Assembly (NCBI GenBank): GCA_964410625.1
Contig: CAYPHY010000023.1
Coordinates: 9,576 to 73,575 of the forward strand
Length of the DNA stretch: 64,000 nucleotides
DNA from: CAYPHY01 sp964410625
GTDB taxonomy: Bacteria > Chloroflexota > Anaerolineae > Promineifilales > Promineifilaceae
Direction: 5' to 3'
How positions within the stretch are numbered: position 1 is the stretch's first letter; every line of letters starts with the position of its first letter. This document shows positions 23,282-32,973 of this stretch, in pieces. The position numbers and the translations under genes were made by a program. Below the pieces are notes generated by a model. It was given only the letters and a program-made list of their open reading frames with translations, did no database searches and was not told the DNA's origin.

Positions 23282-24808
23282 ATGACCACAGCAAGTCTAC
23301 TTGCCATTCTGATTCCTGTTTTTGTCTTTGTTCTCTTTGCCCTGATTTTCGTCTATGCCAGCCGGATCAAGAAGGTCGGTCCAAATGAGGTGATGATCAT
23401 CTCTGGTCGGGGCGAAGGACGGCAAGATCGCGGGGTTGGCCAGATGGAAAGCAAGTTCCGCATTGTCACCGGCGGCCGTTCCTTTGTCTGGCCGGTCCTG
23501 GAACGTGTGGACGATCTCTCGCTGGAGATCATGACCATTGACATCACTACCCCCGATGTGCCGACTGTGCAGGGTGTTCCGGTCACTGTCGAGGGCGTGG
23601 CGCAAATCAAGATCGGCAGCGACGAAAGTTCGATTCGCACGGCGGCGATCCAATTCCTCTCCAAATCACGCCAGGAAATTGAACATGTCGGCCATGAAAC
23701 ATTGGCCGGTCACTTACGCGCCATCGTCGGCACGCTGACCGTCGAGCAACTTTATCGCGACCGCGAAGCGTTTGCCCAACGTGTCCAAGAAGTGTCCGGC
23801 GACGACATGGCCAGCATGGGCTTGCAAATTGTCTCCTTTGTGATCAAGGACATCAGCGATAAAGAAGGGTATTTGGAGGCATTGGGACGGCCGCGTATTG
23901 CCCAAGTGAAGCGTGACGCCCAAATCGGCGAAGCGGAAGCTTCTCGTGATGCCACTATTGAAAGCGCCAAAGCCCGCCAGGAAGGGGAAGCAGCCAAGTT
24001 TGTTGCCGAAACACGCATTGCCGAAAGCCGCAAGGATTTTGAGGTGCAACAGGCCAGCTACCAGGCGGAGACCAATCGCCAAAAAGCAGAGGCTGAACTG
24101 GCCTATACGCTGCAACAAAACATCACCAACCAGCAAGTAAAGGCCGAAGAGGTACAGGTAGAAGTCGTTGCCAAGCGTAAACAAATCGAAGTGCAGGAGC
24201 AAGAAGTGGCGCGACGGGAAAAAGAACTTGATGCTACCGTCCGTAAACCAGCCGAGGCGGAAAAGTATAAGGTTAGTGCGTTGGCTGAAGCCCGACAATT
24301 CCAAATTCAGGCCGAAGCAACGGGTGAAGCGGAAGCGATACGGCGTCGTGGTGAGGCGGAAGCCGACGCTGCCCGCGCTCGTGGTCTGGCCGAGGCCGAG
24401 GTGCTGCGCCAGCGCGGTCTGGCCGAAGCCGAAGTTATTCGCCAGCAAGGTCTGTCCGAAGCGGAAGCGACACTTAAAAAAGCCGATGCCTGGAAAGAGT
24501 ATACTCAGGCGGCTATCATCCAACAGTTGCTCGACAAGCTACCGGAAGTGGCAGCCGCTATTTCCCAACCACTCTCGCAAACTGAGCGTATTGTGGTGAT
24601 CAATAGCGGCGGCGAGAATGGTTCCGGGGCTGGTGCGTCCAGAATCACTCAGGACGTTACCAACATCATCGCCCAGGTCCCGGCGACCATCGAAGCGCTA
24701 ACGGGTATGGACATCCTCAGTACCATTAGCAACCTCGGCGGTGTTAAGCAAAGCCCGACGAACGGCGCGGATGAAGGCAGCGGGATAAAGGGTGAAACAG
24801 AGGGGTAG
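23282..24808 (+). CDS. Flotillin-like SPFH/band 7 protein
   Basis: A membrane scaffold protein. An N-terminal hydrophobic hairpin or helix (about 5-26) is followed by the SPFH domain (about 30-215; FVWPVLERVDDLSLEIMTIDI, VPVTVEGVAQIKIG, VGTLTVEQLYRDREAFAQRVQEV, SFVIKDISDKEGYLEALGRPR). Then comes the long flotillin coiled coil with EA/AE repeats (about 220-430) and a flexible C-terminus. 508 residues, typical for flotillins. The ribosome site aaggag lies six bases before the ATG. The upstream NfeD gene is its expected partner. Confidence 0.92.
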   Translation: MTTASLLAILIPVFVFVLFALIFVYASRIKKVGPNEVMIISGRGEGRQDRGVGQMESKFRIVTGGRSFVWPVLERVDDLSLEIMTIDITTPDVPTVQGVPVTVEGVAQIKIGSDESSIRTAAIQFLSKSRQEIEHVGHETLAGHLRAIVGTLTVEQLYRDREAFAQRVQEVSGDDMASMGLQIVSFVIKDISDKEGYLEALGRPRIAQVKRDAQIGEAEASRDATIESAKARQEGEAAKFVAETRIAESRKDFEVQQASYQAETNRQKAEAELAYTLQQNITNQQVKAEEVQVEVVAKRKQIEVQEQEVARREKELDATVRKPAEAEKYKVSALAEARQFQIQAEATGEAEAIRRRGEAEADAARARGLAEAEVLRQRGLAEAEVIRQQGLSEAEATLKKADAWKEYTQAAIIQQLLDKLPEVAAAISQPLSQTERIVVINSGGENGSGAGASRITQDVTNIIAQVPATIEALTGMDILSTISNLGGVKQSPTNGADEGSGIKGETEG

Positions 24809-24843
24809 ATTTCATCCTTCAGCCTTCATCCTTCATAGTTTAA

Positions 24844-25854
24844 ATGCGAATACTGGTCACCGGAGGAGCGGGGTATATCGGCAGCCATACCTGCGTCGAG
24901 TTGTTACAGGCGGGGTATGAGGTTGTTGTCGTAGACAATCTAAGCAATAGCAAAGAGGAAGCGTTGCGACGGGTGGAGGAGATCGCCGGACGGCCGTTCT
25001 CCTTCCACCTGGTTGACCTGCTCGATAAGCCGGCGCTAGATGCGGTTTTCTCGGCCACGCCGGTTGAGGCGGTGATCCACTTCGCCGGACTGAAGGCCGT
25101 CGGTGAATCCGTCAGCCAGCCACTGCGTTACTACCACAACAACCTCACCGGAACGCTGCTGCTCTGCCAGGTGATGGCGCGTCATGGTGTTAAAAATCTC
25201 GTCTTCAGTTCTTCGGCTACCGTCTATGGCGATCCCTATACTGTTCCGATCACCGAAGATTTTCCGCTTTCCGCTGTCAACCCTTACGGCCAGACGAAGT
25301 TGATGACCGAGCAGATTCTACGCGATCTGCATCACGCTGATCCTGCCTGGAATATCGCCATCTTGCGTTACTTCAATCCGATTGGGGCGCATCCTAGCGG
25401 CCGTATTGGGGAGGACCCGCACGACATCCCCAACAATCTGCTGCCCTATGTGGCCCAGGTGGCGGTCGGCCGTCTTCCCGAATTACCCATCTATGGCAAC
25501 GACTACCCTACCCCCGATGGCACAGGGGTGCGCGATTACATCCATGTGGTTGATCTGGCAAGCGGCCATCTCCATGCGCTGGACAAACTAAACGAAAAGC
25601 CTGGTATGGTTGTCTACAACCTGGGGACTGGACGAGGGTATTCAGTTTTAGAGGTTGTGAAGGCGTTTGAGAAGGCCAGCGGCCGAACCATCCCTTATCG
25701 GATCGTCGGCCGTCGTCCTGGCGACATCGCCGCTGCCTATGCCAACCCTGGTAAGGCGCACGCTGAACTCAACTGGCACGCCGTACGCGACCTTGACACC
25801 ATGTGCGCCGACGCCTGGCATTGGCAAGTGACTAACCCGAACGGGTACGAGTAG
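24844..25854 (+). CDS. galE: UDP-glucose 4-epimerase
   Basis: Interconverts UDP-glucose and UDP-galactose with bound NAD. It has the NAD motif [10 protein letters not shown] (residues 7-16), [18 protein letters not shown], the catalytic SSSATVYG serine, and the YGQTK Tyr/Lys pair. [18 protein letters not shown] is the GalE-specific substrate segment. 336 residues. No Shine-Dalgarno is visible: the bases before the ATG are a catccttcagcc repeat arm, and the gene lies 35 bases after flotillin. Confidence 0.95.
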   Translation: MRILVTGGAGYIGSHTCVELLQAGYEVVVVDNLSNSKEEALRRVEEIAGRPFSFHLVDLLDKPALDAVFSATPVEAVIHFAGLKAVGESVSQPLRYYHNNLTGTLLLCQVMARHGVKNLVFSSSATVYGDPYTVPITEDFPLSAVNPYGQTKLMTEQILRDLHHADPAWNIAILRYFNPIGAHPSGRIGEDPHDIPNNLLPYVAQVAVGRLPELPIYGNDYPTPDGTGVRDYIHVVDLASGHLHALDKLNEKPGMVVYNLGTGRGYSVLEVVKAFEKASGRTIPYRIVGRRPGDIAAAYANPGKAHAELNWHAVRDLDTMCADAWHWQVTNPNGYE

Positions 25855-25911
25855 TACAGGGTTACGCGGATGACGCGGATGGAACGCAGATTTCGCGGAT
25901 TTTTATCGAAA

Positions 25912-25951
25912 TAAACCTCTGAGGACTAAAGCCCAAGACCTCAGAGGTTTA
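25912..25951. terminator. Bidirectional terminator between galE and the THUMP methyltransferase gene
   Basis: Perfect 13-bp stem taaacctctgagg/cctcagaggttta with a 14-base loop between convergent genes. Its arms supply short A and T runs on both strands. Confidence 0.75.
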
Positions 25952-25954
25952 CAT

Positions 25955-27115
25955 TTAAGTGTAGTTTTGCCAGATTCCGTTCTTGCTGATTAGCTGGTCA
26001 ATACCGGGGCCGATGGGGGAGATATGGCTGAATGCTTTATTGCTGCGGCCGAACCATCGTGGCCCGCCCAAGACGCAGATGGCCGGATAGGAGCCGTATA
26101 AGCTGATTTGCCGTACCCAGAGCAGTTCAAAAGCAGCTAGTTTGCCCATTGCGTCCATCAATTCTTGCGTGTGGTCGGTTAGCACGACGCACACCATCTC
26201 CTCGCGGCCGATTTGTAAGGCAGTTTGCAACAGGCTGGAATAAAGCTTGTACACCGATTTGGTTTGGAGTTGCTTGCCCCAGGGGGGATTGTTGATGATC
26301 TTCGTTGCCAGGCGGCCACGCAATGGGTAACGGCCGACATCCGCGCGGAAAAACGGCACTGGTTCTCCTTCAAAGGCGGCTTGCCAGTTTTGCACAGCGC
26401 ATTGAACGGCCGTGAAGGATAGATCAGAGCCGTACACCTCGTGACTTTGAGAGGATAGCCGTGCTTCAATGGGAATGGTGCCAACGCCACACATTGGATC
26501 AACAACCACGTCATCGGCGCCGCATCCGGCAATGCGGGTCATCAGGTAGGCGACCGGCGGCTTCAATGAACCGGGCAGGTGACAGCGTTTGTAGCTTCTG
26601 CGGTGGAGGGGGTGGCTGGCTAAAGAAAGCCCAACGAGTAGCGATGGACCGTCCAGTAGCACACGGACATTGACGCTGGCAGCGCGAAAGTCGTCCACGC
26701 GGGTCCAACCCGTCCTTTCCTGGATGGTCTTGGCGAAAACGTCGGCGATTTCGACGGAGGAGTAGTTGTGCTTGCCGGTGCGAGAGACGGTGACGTAGAA
26801 GGTCATGGGGTTAGCAATCGGCCGAACGGTGCTGATTTGCTCGGCCGCCGACCGAAAATCCATCTCGCCCACATAGCGCCGGAGATTGGCTAACTCATCC
26901 TGGGTATGCCGAATCCCCTCGATGGCGGCGACATGAAGATATAAATCATCCACGCTTTTCAGCGTCGTCAGTGGCGTTAAATCCCCGGCAACATCAAAAG
27001 CGATCAGCCGTTTAGCAAAATGGGGGGCTGTCGCTTGGATACCCGTTTGCTGAATGTCGAGCCAAGCGATTGCTTCCAGTCCGGCCGTCACCCGGCAGAA
27101 GACCCGTACCGTCAT
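25955..27115 (-). CDS. THUMP-domain RNA methyltransferase (Trm14/TrmN-like)
   Basis: Predicted S-adenosylmethionine-dependent N2-guanosine methyltransferase acting on tRNA or rRNA. An N-terminal THUMP RNA-binding region spans about 50-165. The Rossmann methyltransferase part contains DPMCGVGTIPIEA and the catalytic motif NPPWGKQL, which marks N2-guanine enzymes. The AYLMTRIAG segment before motif I is also typical of this group. 386 residues. The stop of the upstream xdhC-like gene is 15 bases away on the same strand, so the two may be one transcript. Exact target position in RNA is not known. Confidence 0.85.
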   Translation of the reverse strand: MTVRVFCRVTAGLEAIAWLDIQQTGIQATAPHFAKRLIAFDVAGDLTPLTTLKSVDDLYLHVAAIEGIRHTQDELANLRRYVGEMDFRSAAEQISTVRPIANPMTFYVTVSRTGKHNYSSVEIADVFAKTIQERTGWTRVDDFRAASVNVRVLLDGPSLLVGLSLASHPLHRRSYKRCHLPGSLKPPVAYLMTRIAGCGADDVVVDPMCGVGTIPIEARLSSQSHEVYGSDLSFTAVQCAVQNWQAAFEGEPVPFFRADVGRYPLRGRLATKIINNPPWGKQLQTKSVYKLYSSLLQTALQIGREEMVCVVLTDHTQELMDAMGKLAAFELLWVRQISLYGSYPAICVLGGPRWFGRSNKAFSHISPIGPGIDQLISKNGIWQNYT

Positions 27116-27130
27116 CGGTGATGGCTTCGC

Positions 27131-28159
27131 TTAACCCTTCTCAGCCTGCCGGTGGGCGCGGACGATTTCGGCCATCACTGCCAGGGCGATCTCTTCCGGG
27201 TTTTGGGCGTTGATGTCCAGACCAATGGGGCCATAGATACGGCCGATTTGCTGTTCATCAAACCCCATCCCCTGCAAGCGTTCGCGGCGCGCCTTTTGCG
27301 TCTTGGAGCTGCCCAACGCGCCAATGTAAAACGCGGGACTGTTCAACACGACCTTCAACGCCGGGTCGTCAATCTTGGGATCGTGGGTTAGCATGGCGAC
27401 GGCCGTCTCCGGCGTCAGCTCAATTTCGGCAAAGGCCTTGTCCGGCCAGGCGCGGATCAGCCGGTCAGCATGGGGAAAGCGTTCATCACTGCCAAAGGAG
27501 CGGCGCGGGTCAATCACAATCGTCTTATAGCCCAGGGTCTTGGCGATGGTGGTCAACGCTTGGGCGATGTGGACGCCACCGACCATCACCAGCGTCGGCG
27601 ACGGCCGTACCGTGTCCACAAAGACCTCGACCTCGTCGTTGAGTTGCACCCGCTGCGGCTTGCGGCTTTGTTCGGCGGCCTCAAGGGCGGCCGTGTCCAG
27701 GCCATCTCCCAGGCCGCCGATTTGTTGGCCGTTGCGCTCGGCGGTCAGCTTGCTGCCCAGCATCCCGTCCGGCCCCTGGATGACGGTGATTCCCGCTCCG
27801 GCGCGATCATCAAGGAGCAAGCGGCGCATCAGTTGGTAAGCGGCCGTGTCCAGCGGTTCGACAAAGACCTCGATGATCCCGCCACAAGCCAGCCCCACTT
27901 CCCAGGCCGTCTCGTCGGCGACGCCGAAATGGAGCAGTTGCGGCCGTCCTGTCTCCAGCACTTCCAGCCCCGCCTCGACCACTGCCCCTTCAACGCAGCC
28001 ACCACTGACGGAGCCGCTGATCTGGTTGTCGGCCGTGAAGGCCATCTTCGCTCCTACCTTACGCGGGGCCGATCCCCAGGTCTGCACGACGGTCGCCAGG
28101 GCAACCGGGCCTTGTTCTTCTGCTAACCAGGTGTCTATGTCAGGGATTACTTCTTTCAT
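27131..28159 (-). CDS. XdhC/CoxI family molybdenum-enzyme maturation protein
   Basis: Members sulfurate or insert the molybdenum cofactor of xanthine or CO dehydrogenases. The N-terminal XdhC domain contains TWGSAPRKVGAKM, ISGSVSGGCVEGAVV and LACGGIIEVFVEP, with the conserved Cys residues. The C-terminal Rossmann domain contains MVGGVHIAQALTTIAKTLGY, VIDPRRSFGSDERFP, MLTHDPKIDDPAL and YIGALGSSKTQKARRERL. The start at 28159 (MKEVIPD) fits the domain start and lies six bases after a perfect TATAAT on the same strand. No molybdenum hydroxylase subunits are in the window; MoxR/CoxE-like genes lie 6 kb away. Confidence 0.88.
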   Translation of the reverse strand: MKEVIPDIDTWLAEEQGPVALATVVQTWGSAPRKVGAKMAFTADNQISGSVSGGCVEGAVVEAGLEVLETGRPQLLHFGVADETAWEVGLACGGIIEVFVEPLDTAAYQLMRRLLLDDRAGAGITVIQGPDGMLGSKLTAERNGQQIGGLGDGLDTAALEAAEQSRKPQRVQLNDEVEVFVDTVRPSPTLVMVGGVHIAQALTTIAKTLGYKTIVIDPRRSFGSDERFPHADRLIRAWPDKAFAEIELTPETAVAMLTHDPKIDDPALKVVLNSPAFYIGALGSSKTQKARRERLQGMGFDEQQIGRIYGPIGLDINAQNPEEIALAVMAEIVRAHRQAEKG

Positions 28160-28165
28160 ACAATC

Positions 28166-28171
28166 ATTATA
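28166..28171 (-). promoter_or_regulatory. -10 box, leaderless start of the xdhC-like gene
   Basis: TATAAT on the minus strand, six bases before the ATG. Transcription would begin at or next to the start codon. Confidence 0.55.
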
Positions 28172-28250
28172 GTGATAATATTGCCTTATGGCTAACAACC
28201 ACTATCTTTGCAGTTTTGAAGAGAGGACGTAGATAATCACAGATATTTAC

Positions 28251-28360
28251 AGGACTTACGCAGTTGAAGAATTTTTAGCAACGAATGACGCGAATTAACT
28301 CGAATTTAGACCTATTTTCGGGGAAATTCGTGCAATTCGTTGCAAAAATGCGTAAGTCCT
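28251..28360. repeat. AGGACTTACGCA inverted-repeat element, copy 3 (complete)
   Basis: A 110-bp element with perfect 12-bp terminal inverted repeats AGGACTTACGCA (28251-28262) and TGCGTAAGTCCT (28349-28360). Inner arms gaatttttagcaacgaat and attcgttgcaaaaa also pair. It fills much of the 303-base gap between the xdhC-like and dinB-like genes. The rest of the gap is an atcagcg/aatccgcg word-repeat arm. Confidence 0.85.
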
Positions 28361-28462
28361 AATTTAGAAAAAATCAGCGTAAATCCGCGTGGTATCAGCG
28401 AAAATCAGCGTTCGCTCTGAAAGTACAACCATAGTGTAACAACCTTGTACGGAGATACGACA

Positions 28463-29002
28463 ATGAAAGTTGATGAAATCAAGTTGCTGTACGAATATAA
28501 TGAGTGGGCCGATAAGCGCCTGCTGGCGGCCTGCGCCAAGGTGAGTCCAGAGCAGTACACCGCCCCACCCTCCATTGATGCCGGGCGCGGCAGCCTACGC
28601 GAAACGATGGTCCACATGCTGGACAATATCTGGCAATGGCGGATCACGCTGCAGGGGTATTATAAGGAACCGCTGGCGGATGAGGCGGCCTATGACGCGA
28701 CCGAGCTTCACGAAGATGCTTTCCCGACGTTCGCCGCCCTGCACGAACGCTGGCTGATAGAACAACGGGAGATGCGGGCTTATCTTGACACCTTGACGGA
28801 GGAAACGCTGAATGGCAAGATCCGCTATGTCATCCCCGGCGCGGTACGCGAGTTTGACGTGTGGCTCATCCTGGTGGATGTCCTCTTCCATGCCACGCAG
28901 CACCGCAGCGAAGCCTCCGCGCTGCTGACCAGCTATGGGCATTCGCCGGGGGACTATGATCTGGTTATGTTCTTGAGGGAACGTGCTTCGGGGGAATCCT
29001 GA
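28463..29002 (+). CDS. DinB/YfiT-like four-helix-bundle protein
   Basis: A putative metal-dependent enzyme or thiol transferase of the DinB superfamily. It begins IKLLYEYNEWADKRLLAAC, the typical first helix. It has MVHMLDNIWQWR with the first metal His (about 53) and ends with FHATQHRSEASALLTSYGH with the second and third His. 179 residues. The ATG at 28463 has ggagat eight bases upstream; the in-frame codon at 28445 is therefore not used. Confidence 0.82.
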   Translation: MKVDEIKLLYEYNEWADKRLLAACAKVSPEQYTAPPSIDAGRGSLRETMVHMLDNIWQWRITLQGYYKEPLADEAAYDATELHEDAFPTFAALHERWLIEQREMRAYLDTLTEETLNGKIRYVIPGAVREFDVWLILVDVLFHATQHRSEASALLTSYGHSPGDYDLVMFLRERASGES

Positions 29003-29010
29003 GAACAACT

Positions 29011-29038
29011 AACCGCCCGCCGTGTCCGGCGGGTGGTT
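29011..29038 (+). terminator. Terminator-like hairpin after the DinB-like gene
   Basis: Stem aaccgcccgcc/ggcgggtggtt (11 bp, one G-U) with a six-base loop, nine bases after the stop codon. There is no long T-run. Confidence 0.65.
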
Positions 29039-29082
29039 GGCTATTCCCGTGCCTTTTCCAACATTTCCAGCCCCGCTAGTGG

Positions 29083-29088
29083 TATTAT
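29083..29088 (+). promoter_or_regulatory. -10 box, leaderless start of the nucleotidyltransferase gene
   Basis: TATTAT six bases before the ATG at 29095. No ribosome-binding site is seen. Confidence 0.5.
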
Positions 29089-29094
29089 CGCTCT

Positions 29095-29430
29095 ATGACT
29101 AACCAAGAAGTTATCCAGTCTGTGCGCAAGTATTTACTTGAATTGGTCGCTCAAGGACTGCCAGTTTCTTATGGCATAATTTTCGGCTCGCATGTGAACG
29201 GCCGTCCGCATGAGTGGAGCGATATTGATTTGTTTGTCGTTTCACCACGCTTTGATGAAACCCATTCACGTACAGACATCAATCTGTTGTGGCGCACGGC
29301 CGCGCGGGTGGACAACCGTATCGAACCGTTAGCAGTCGGCAAACGCCAGTATGCTAAAGACAGAGCCACTCCTATCATAGAAATTGCCCGCAGAGAAGGG
29401 GAAATTGTTAAGCTTTCTCAGGAAGCTTGA
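29095..29430 (+). CDS. Minimal nucleotidyltransferase-domain protein (MNT-like)
   Basis: A 111-residue protein of the polymerase-beta nucleotidyltransferase fold. Its active-site motif IIFGSHVNGRPHEWSDIDLFVV keeps the Gly-Ser and the two metal-binding Asp residues. Such minimal enzymes are often antitoxins that act with a HEPN-domain toxin, by adding nucleotides to the toxin. No HEPN gene is adjacent: the next gene is the GmrSD-like one and the previous one is DinB-like. The role is therefore open. Confidence 0.78.
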   Translation: MTNQEVIQSVRKYLLELVAQGLPVSYGIIFGSHVNGRPHEWSDIDLFVVSPRFDETHSRTDINLLWRTAARVDNRIEPLAVGKRQYAKDRATPIIEIARREGEIVKLSQEA

Positions 29431-29463
29431 CCCCTGTTTTTCTATCACCTATACTCTTGTGCA

Positions 29464-29497
29464 CAGCCGTCAGCCAGTGTCGGCTGCGGCCGTTTTT
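29464..29497 (+). terminator. Intrinsic terminator of the nucleotidyltransferase gene
   Basis: Stem gccgtcagcc/ggctgcggc with one mismatch, six-base loop, followed by cgttttta. Confidence 0.65.
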
Positions 29498-29598
29498 ATA
29501 TATCGAAATAAAACTGCAAAGTGAAGAACCCAAAGTCAATTGGAAAGTTTCAATCAATCCAATAGCATTTATTTTGGTATCAAACTGGAGGACATACG

Positions 29599-31398
29599 AT
29601 GACCAACATTCAGTCGCAAAAAATTGATTCTAATGATCTAAACCTTGAAGATATTTTCAAGGATTTCTACATAGTACCTAGTTTCCAGAGAGAATACGTA
29701 TGGCAGGATGAGGAAGTCGAGCAACTGTTCATTGATGTTCTAAACGAATTTCCAGATATCAAAACTCAGACACCTGCTGAGTACTTTATCGGAAGCATCG
29801 TAGTTTCTCCTGGCGAAGATGGTACGTTTGAACTAATTGATGGACAACAGCGTATGACAACTGCCTACATTTTCTTCTGTGCGGTCCGCGATTACTTGGA
29901 GCGCGTAGGAGGTAAAAGTCCTGTCACACTTGCAAGCAAGATTTCTGATTCGGCTACCAATAATATGGGAGACGATATCTTCCGCTATCGAGTGGAACTT
30001 CAGTATGAAGATAGCCACAATGTTTTAACCCACCTTGGGCAAGGTAGTGAACTTGTGTGGAAACGATTGCCCACGACACGTTCCGTTTCAAATATACGCA
30101 ATGCATATCAGACTATCATCAACTTTTTTGATAGAGAATTTGGCGACAATGAAGCAGAGGTACGCCGCTTTTATGCCTACTTTATCAATAAGGTCAAGCT
30201 TATCCGAATCAATACTGGGAGTGTTGCACACGCACTTAAGGTATTTGAAACAGTTAATGATCGCGGAATTGGTCTTGATCCAATGGATCTGCTGAAAAAT
30301 CTTATGTTTATGCAGGCTAGTAAGTCGCAATACGACCAACTTAAGGATAAATGGAAACAGCTCGTCGATATACTTTATAAAGCAAAAGAGAAGCCATTGC
30401 GATTTTTGCGCTATTACATTTTTGCTCACTACAACGTTGATCGCTTAAAGGAAGATGAAATATATAGTTGGTTTTCGAAAAACGAAGTGCTTTGCGGTTA
30501 TGGCAAGAACCCTCTTGGTTTTGTCCAACACTTATATGATGCTGCTAGCGCACACATCCAGTTTATCTCAGGAAGGAATATAGATGGATCGTCAAATCGC
30601 TATCTAATGAACATTGGATATCTTAGTGGAGCAACCAGACAACATGCTATTTTATTACTTGCTGGACGCGATATGGAACCTCAGGCTTTCATTGAGTTGT
30701 CACGACAGTTAGAGAATCTATTCTTCGCTTACACAATCACTAGAGAGCCAACTAGAGACTTTGAGAGGCGATTCGCTCAGTGGGCCCCTGACTTACGGCC
30801 GGTAAGAACAAGAGAGGAACTCGATGCATTCGTGACTAAGAACTTCACACCTTCAAAAAATCGTTTAGCTAATCGTTATGAATTAGCATTTCGAGAGCTT
30901 CGTGAGTCAGGCATTCAAAAGTTTCGATTGCGTTACATTTTGGGAAAGCTTACTCAATATGTCAACGAGCAAGCATATGGTGAAACTGAAATTGACCTTG
31001 ATAGATTTATTCAGGCTCGCGATATTGAACATATCTTGCCACAAACGCCTTCTATAGAAATTCTTGAATCTTTTGATAAACCAGAAGAGATTGAGGATTA
31101 TATTGAGAGATTAGGAAACCTTACACTACTGGAATACAGCATTAATAGACACATTGGAAACAAGTTATTCTCTGATAAGCGTGAAGCGTACTGCAAATCA
31201 CACTTCTTACTTACCAGATCTATTTCAGAGGATGTGCGGGTAGGAAACTCGCAACTAACCAAAGCAGTTAATGATCTGGAACAATTCAATGAGTGGGATT
31301 CTACAAGTATTGAATTTAGACAATTGTTGTTAACTGACTTGGCTAGGAAAGTATGGGATATGCCTCCACCAAGTCGTACACGAGAAGATTCAATCTAA
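29599..31398 (+). CDS. GmrSD-like restriction endonuclease (DUF262 plus DUF1524)
   Basis: A single-chain protein of the kind that cuts modified or foreign DNA in phage defence. The N-terminal DUF262 domain has IVPSFQREYVWQDEEVEQL, FIGSIVV and the DGQQRMTTA nucleotide-binding motif. The C-terminal DUF1524 domain has the HNH-like nuclease residues: DIEHILPQ (His about 479), RLGNLTLLEY and NRHIGNKLFSDKRE. 599 residues, complete. It is AT-rich and has one CGGCCG in 1800 bases, unlike its neighbours, which indicates recent transfer. It stands alone; no methyltransferase or Brex/Dnd partner is near. Confidence 0.88.
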   Translation: MTNIQSQKIDSNDLNLEDIFKDFYIVPSFQREYVWQDEEVEQLFIDVLNEFPDIKTQTPAEYFIGSIVVSPGEDGTFELIDGQQRMTTAYIFFCAVRDYLERVGGKSPVTLASKISDSATNNMGDDIFRYRVELQYEDSHNVLTHLGQGSELVWKRLPTTRSVSNIRNAYQTIINFFDREFGDNEAEVRRFYAYFINKVKLIRINTGSVAHALKVFETVNDRGIGLDPMDLLKNLMFMQASKSQYDQLKDKWKQLVDILYKAKEKPLRFLRYYIFAHYNVDRLKEDEIYSWFSKNEVLCGYGKNPLGFVQHLYDAASAHIQFISGRNIDGSSNRYLMNIGYLSGATRQHAILLLAGRDMEPQAFIELSRQLENLFFAYTITREPTRDFERRFAQWAPDLRPVRTREELDAFVTKNFTPSKNRLANRYELAFRELRESGIQKFRLRYILGKLTQYVNEQAYGETEIDLDRFIQARDIEHILPQTPSIEILESFDKPEEIEDYIERLGNLTLLEYSINRHIGNKLFSDKREAYCKSHFLLTRSISEDVRVGNSQLTKAVNDLEQFNEWDSTSIEFRQLLLTDLARKVWDMPPPSRTREDSI

Positions 31399-31518
31399 AA
31401 TTCTTAGGAGTACATGTAAAGCACTATACCAATTTCAGCTAACGGCGATTAATTCTATAATATGAGAATGAAAATGCTGATCCGTAAGTAGAAATTTGAC
31501 GGCCGCACCCCACCCTTA

Positions 31519-32766
31519 CTAATAAATATGCAGCTTCTCCAACAAAGCCAACGGATCATCAAGCGTCTCGAACAGGTCTTTGTTGTGTTTGATCAGCTTG
31601 CTGCGCATGTAGACGCGCAGCCACTGCTTGTAGATGTGCAGTTCATAGCGATCGAACATATCCCTGAGTAGCAGATCAGGCTGCGCAATTAGCCCGGCCA
31701 GGTACATCGCGCACTCGAAACCGAGGGAAATGGACTGAAAGTAGGGAGAGCCAACCGCCGAATCCCCACAGAGAAACACCGGTGAACGGCCGAACGGGTG
31801 GTCGCCCTGGTCACCTGTCTCAGCGGTACGCCACTTCCGGCTTGTCGCGTTGCGTGCGCGGTACAAATCCAGGGGAATGCGCACGACTTCCAGATCGCCA
31901 AGTATCTCGCCTGGACTCTCCTCCTTGATCTTGTCCACAAAGCGGTCCATTGACTCGGCAACACCAGGGAGATGCGTGCGCAGCCAGCGGCCGTCAAATT
32001 TCGACGGTATCGCCTCATACTCTTCAGCGCTGATGTTGACGATGCCCGTCACATGGCTGATGTTGCCGTCATAGTGTGTGCGGTGGACCATGGGAATGAA
32101 TTTGTAGTGCGCGTTCTCAACGTTTTTGAAGTATTTGCAAAACTCGTTGCAGTCGTAGTGCTGGCCGTAGAGGAAGGTGATGACGAGCGCGTATTCAAGG
32201 CGGACTTTGAGCGTGTTCGCACCGACCTCATCCATGCCAGGAACCAGGTGATCGCGAAGCAGCGACCTGCTGCCCGTGCAATCAATTAAGATGTCTCCCG
32301 GCTCGAGCATCCCCATTGCATCCTGCGCCGTTAGAACGTTCATGGTGCGCTGTACAGTGTCAGACCCGCGTTTGTCGATCAGCTCACTGAGGGAGTACTC
32401 AATGTCGTTGAGTGGACCGAACCCTCGTACCCATCCATGAAGCAGTGACATCAGGTCGGGAGGAATGGCGTGCCTGAAGACAACGCCCTCATCGATCTCC
32501 TGTGGATCGAAGATGGCGGCGACATTCTCTCCATCTATATGATCGGCGCTATAGCTGTCGGATGAATCGGCCACGAGGTATGACGAGAGCTTGACCATCC
32601 GCGTGCGCGTATATTCGCGTCGCTTTTCATAGAGGCGGACTGGGAACCTGTCCAGCGACTGGAGCAATGCTGTCAAAAAGAGACCTACCGGCCCTGCGCC
32701 GATAATGTGGACCTGGCCCCCAGAAGATAGCGCCTCGAAGTTAGTGAATGCGGGGTTTGTGTTCAT
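31519..32766 (-). CDS. FAD-dependent oxidoreductase, monooxygenase-like
   Basis: A 415-residue flavoprotein. The N-terminal dinucleotide motif is VHIIGAGPVGLFLTALLQS with YEKRREY after it. The second FAD motif is VFLCGDSAVGSPYFQSISLGFECA (Gly-Asp for the ribityl chain). This order fits the aromatic hydroxylase-like group. The substrate is unknown. The start at 32766 is set by gaggag six bases before the ATG. It lies 207 bases downstream of the SnoaL-like gene on the same strand, and the pair resembles small natural-product cassettes where a monooxygenase sits beside a SnoaL-like cyclase or hydroxylase. Confidence 0.75.
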   Translation of the reverse strand: MNTNPAFTNFEALSSGGQVHIIGAGPVGLFLTALLQSLDRFPVRLYEKRREYTRTRMVKLSSYLVADSSDSYSADHIDGENVAAIFDPQEIDEGVVFRHAIPPDLMSLLHGWVRGFGPLNDIEYSLSELIDKRGSDTVQRTMNVLTAQDAMGMLEPGDILIDCTGSRSLLRDHLVPGMDEVGANTLKVRLEYALVITFLYGQHYDCNEFCKYFKNVENAHYKFIPMVHRTHYDGNISHVTGIVNISAEEYEAIPSKFDGRWLRTHLPGVAESMDRFVDKIKEESPGEILGDLEVVRIPLDLYRARNATSRKWRTAETGDQGDHPFGRSPVFLCGDSAVGSPYFQSISLGFECAMYLAGLIAQPDLLLRDMFDRYELHIYKQWLRVYMRSKLIKHNKDLFETLDDPLALLEKLHIY

Positions 32767-32973
32767 TCGTCTCCTCGTTGGGGTTGCGGAGCGGAGTGCG
32801 GCCGACAAGGGAAGGGGGAAGATTCACACCCCCCTCTGTCAAGCAATCGTCGGATCGTCTCCAGTCCTGAAGTAGCAAGACTGGCTTGGACGCTCGTTCG
32901 CGGATTGTTTCCCTGATATGTTTCAGCAGAGCGCTGGTTGACCAAAGTGGGCTGGATGCCGATTTCGACATCA

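Noticed and set aside
27470..28126. Open frame of 218 codons opposite the xdhC-like gene
   Set aside because: Shadow of a well supported gene; no start signal or recognisable motif.
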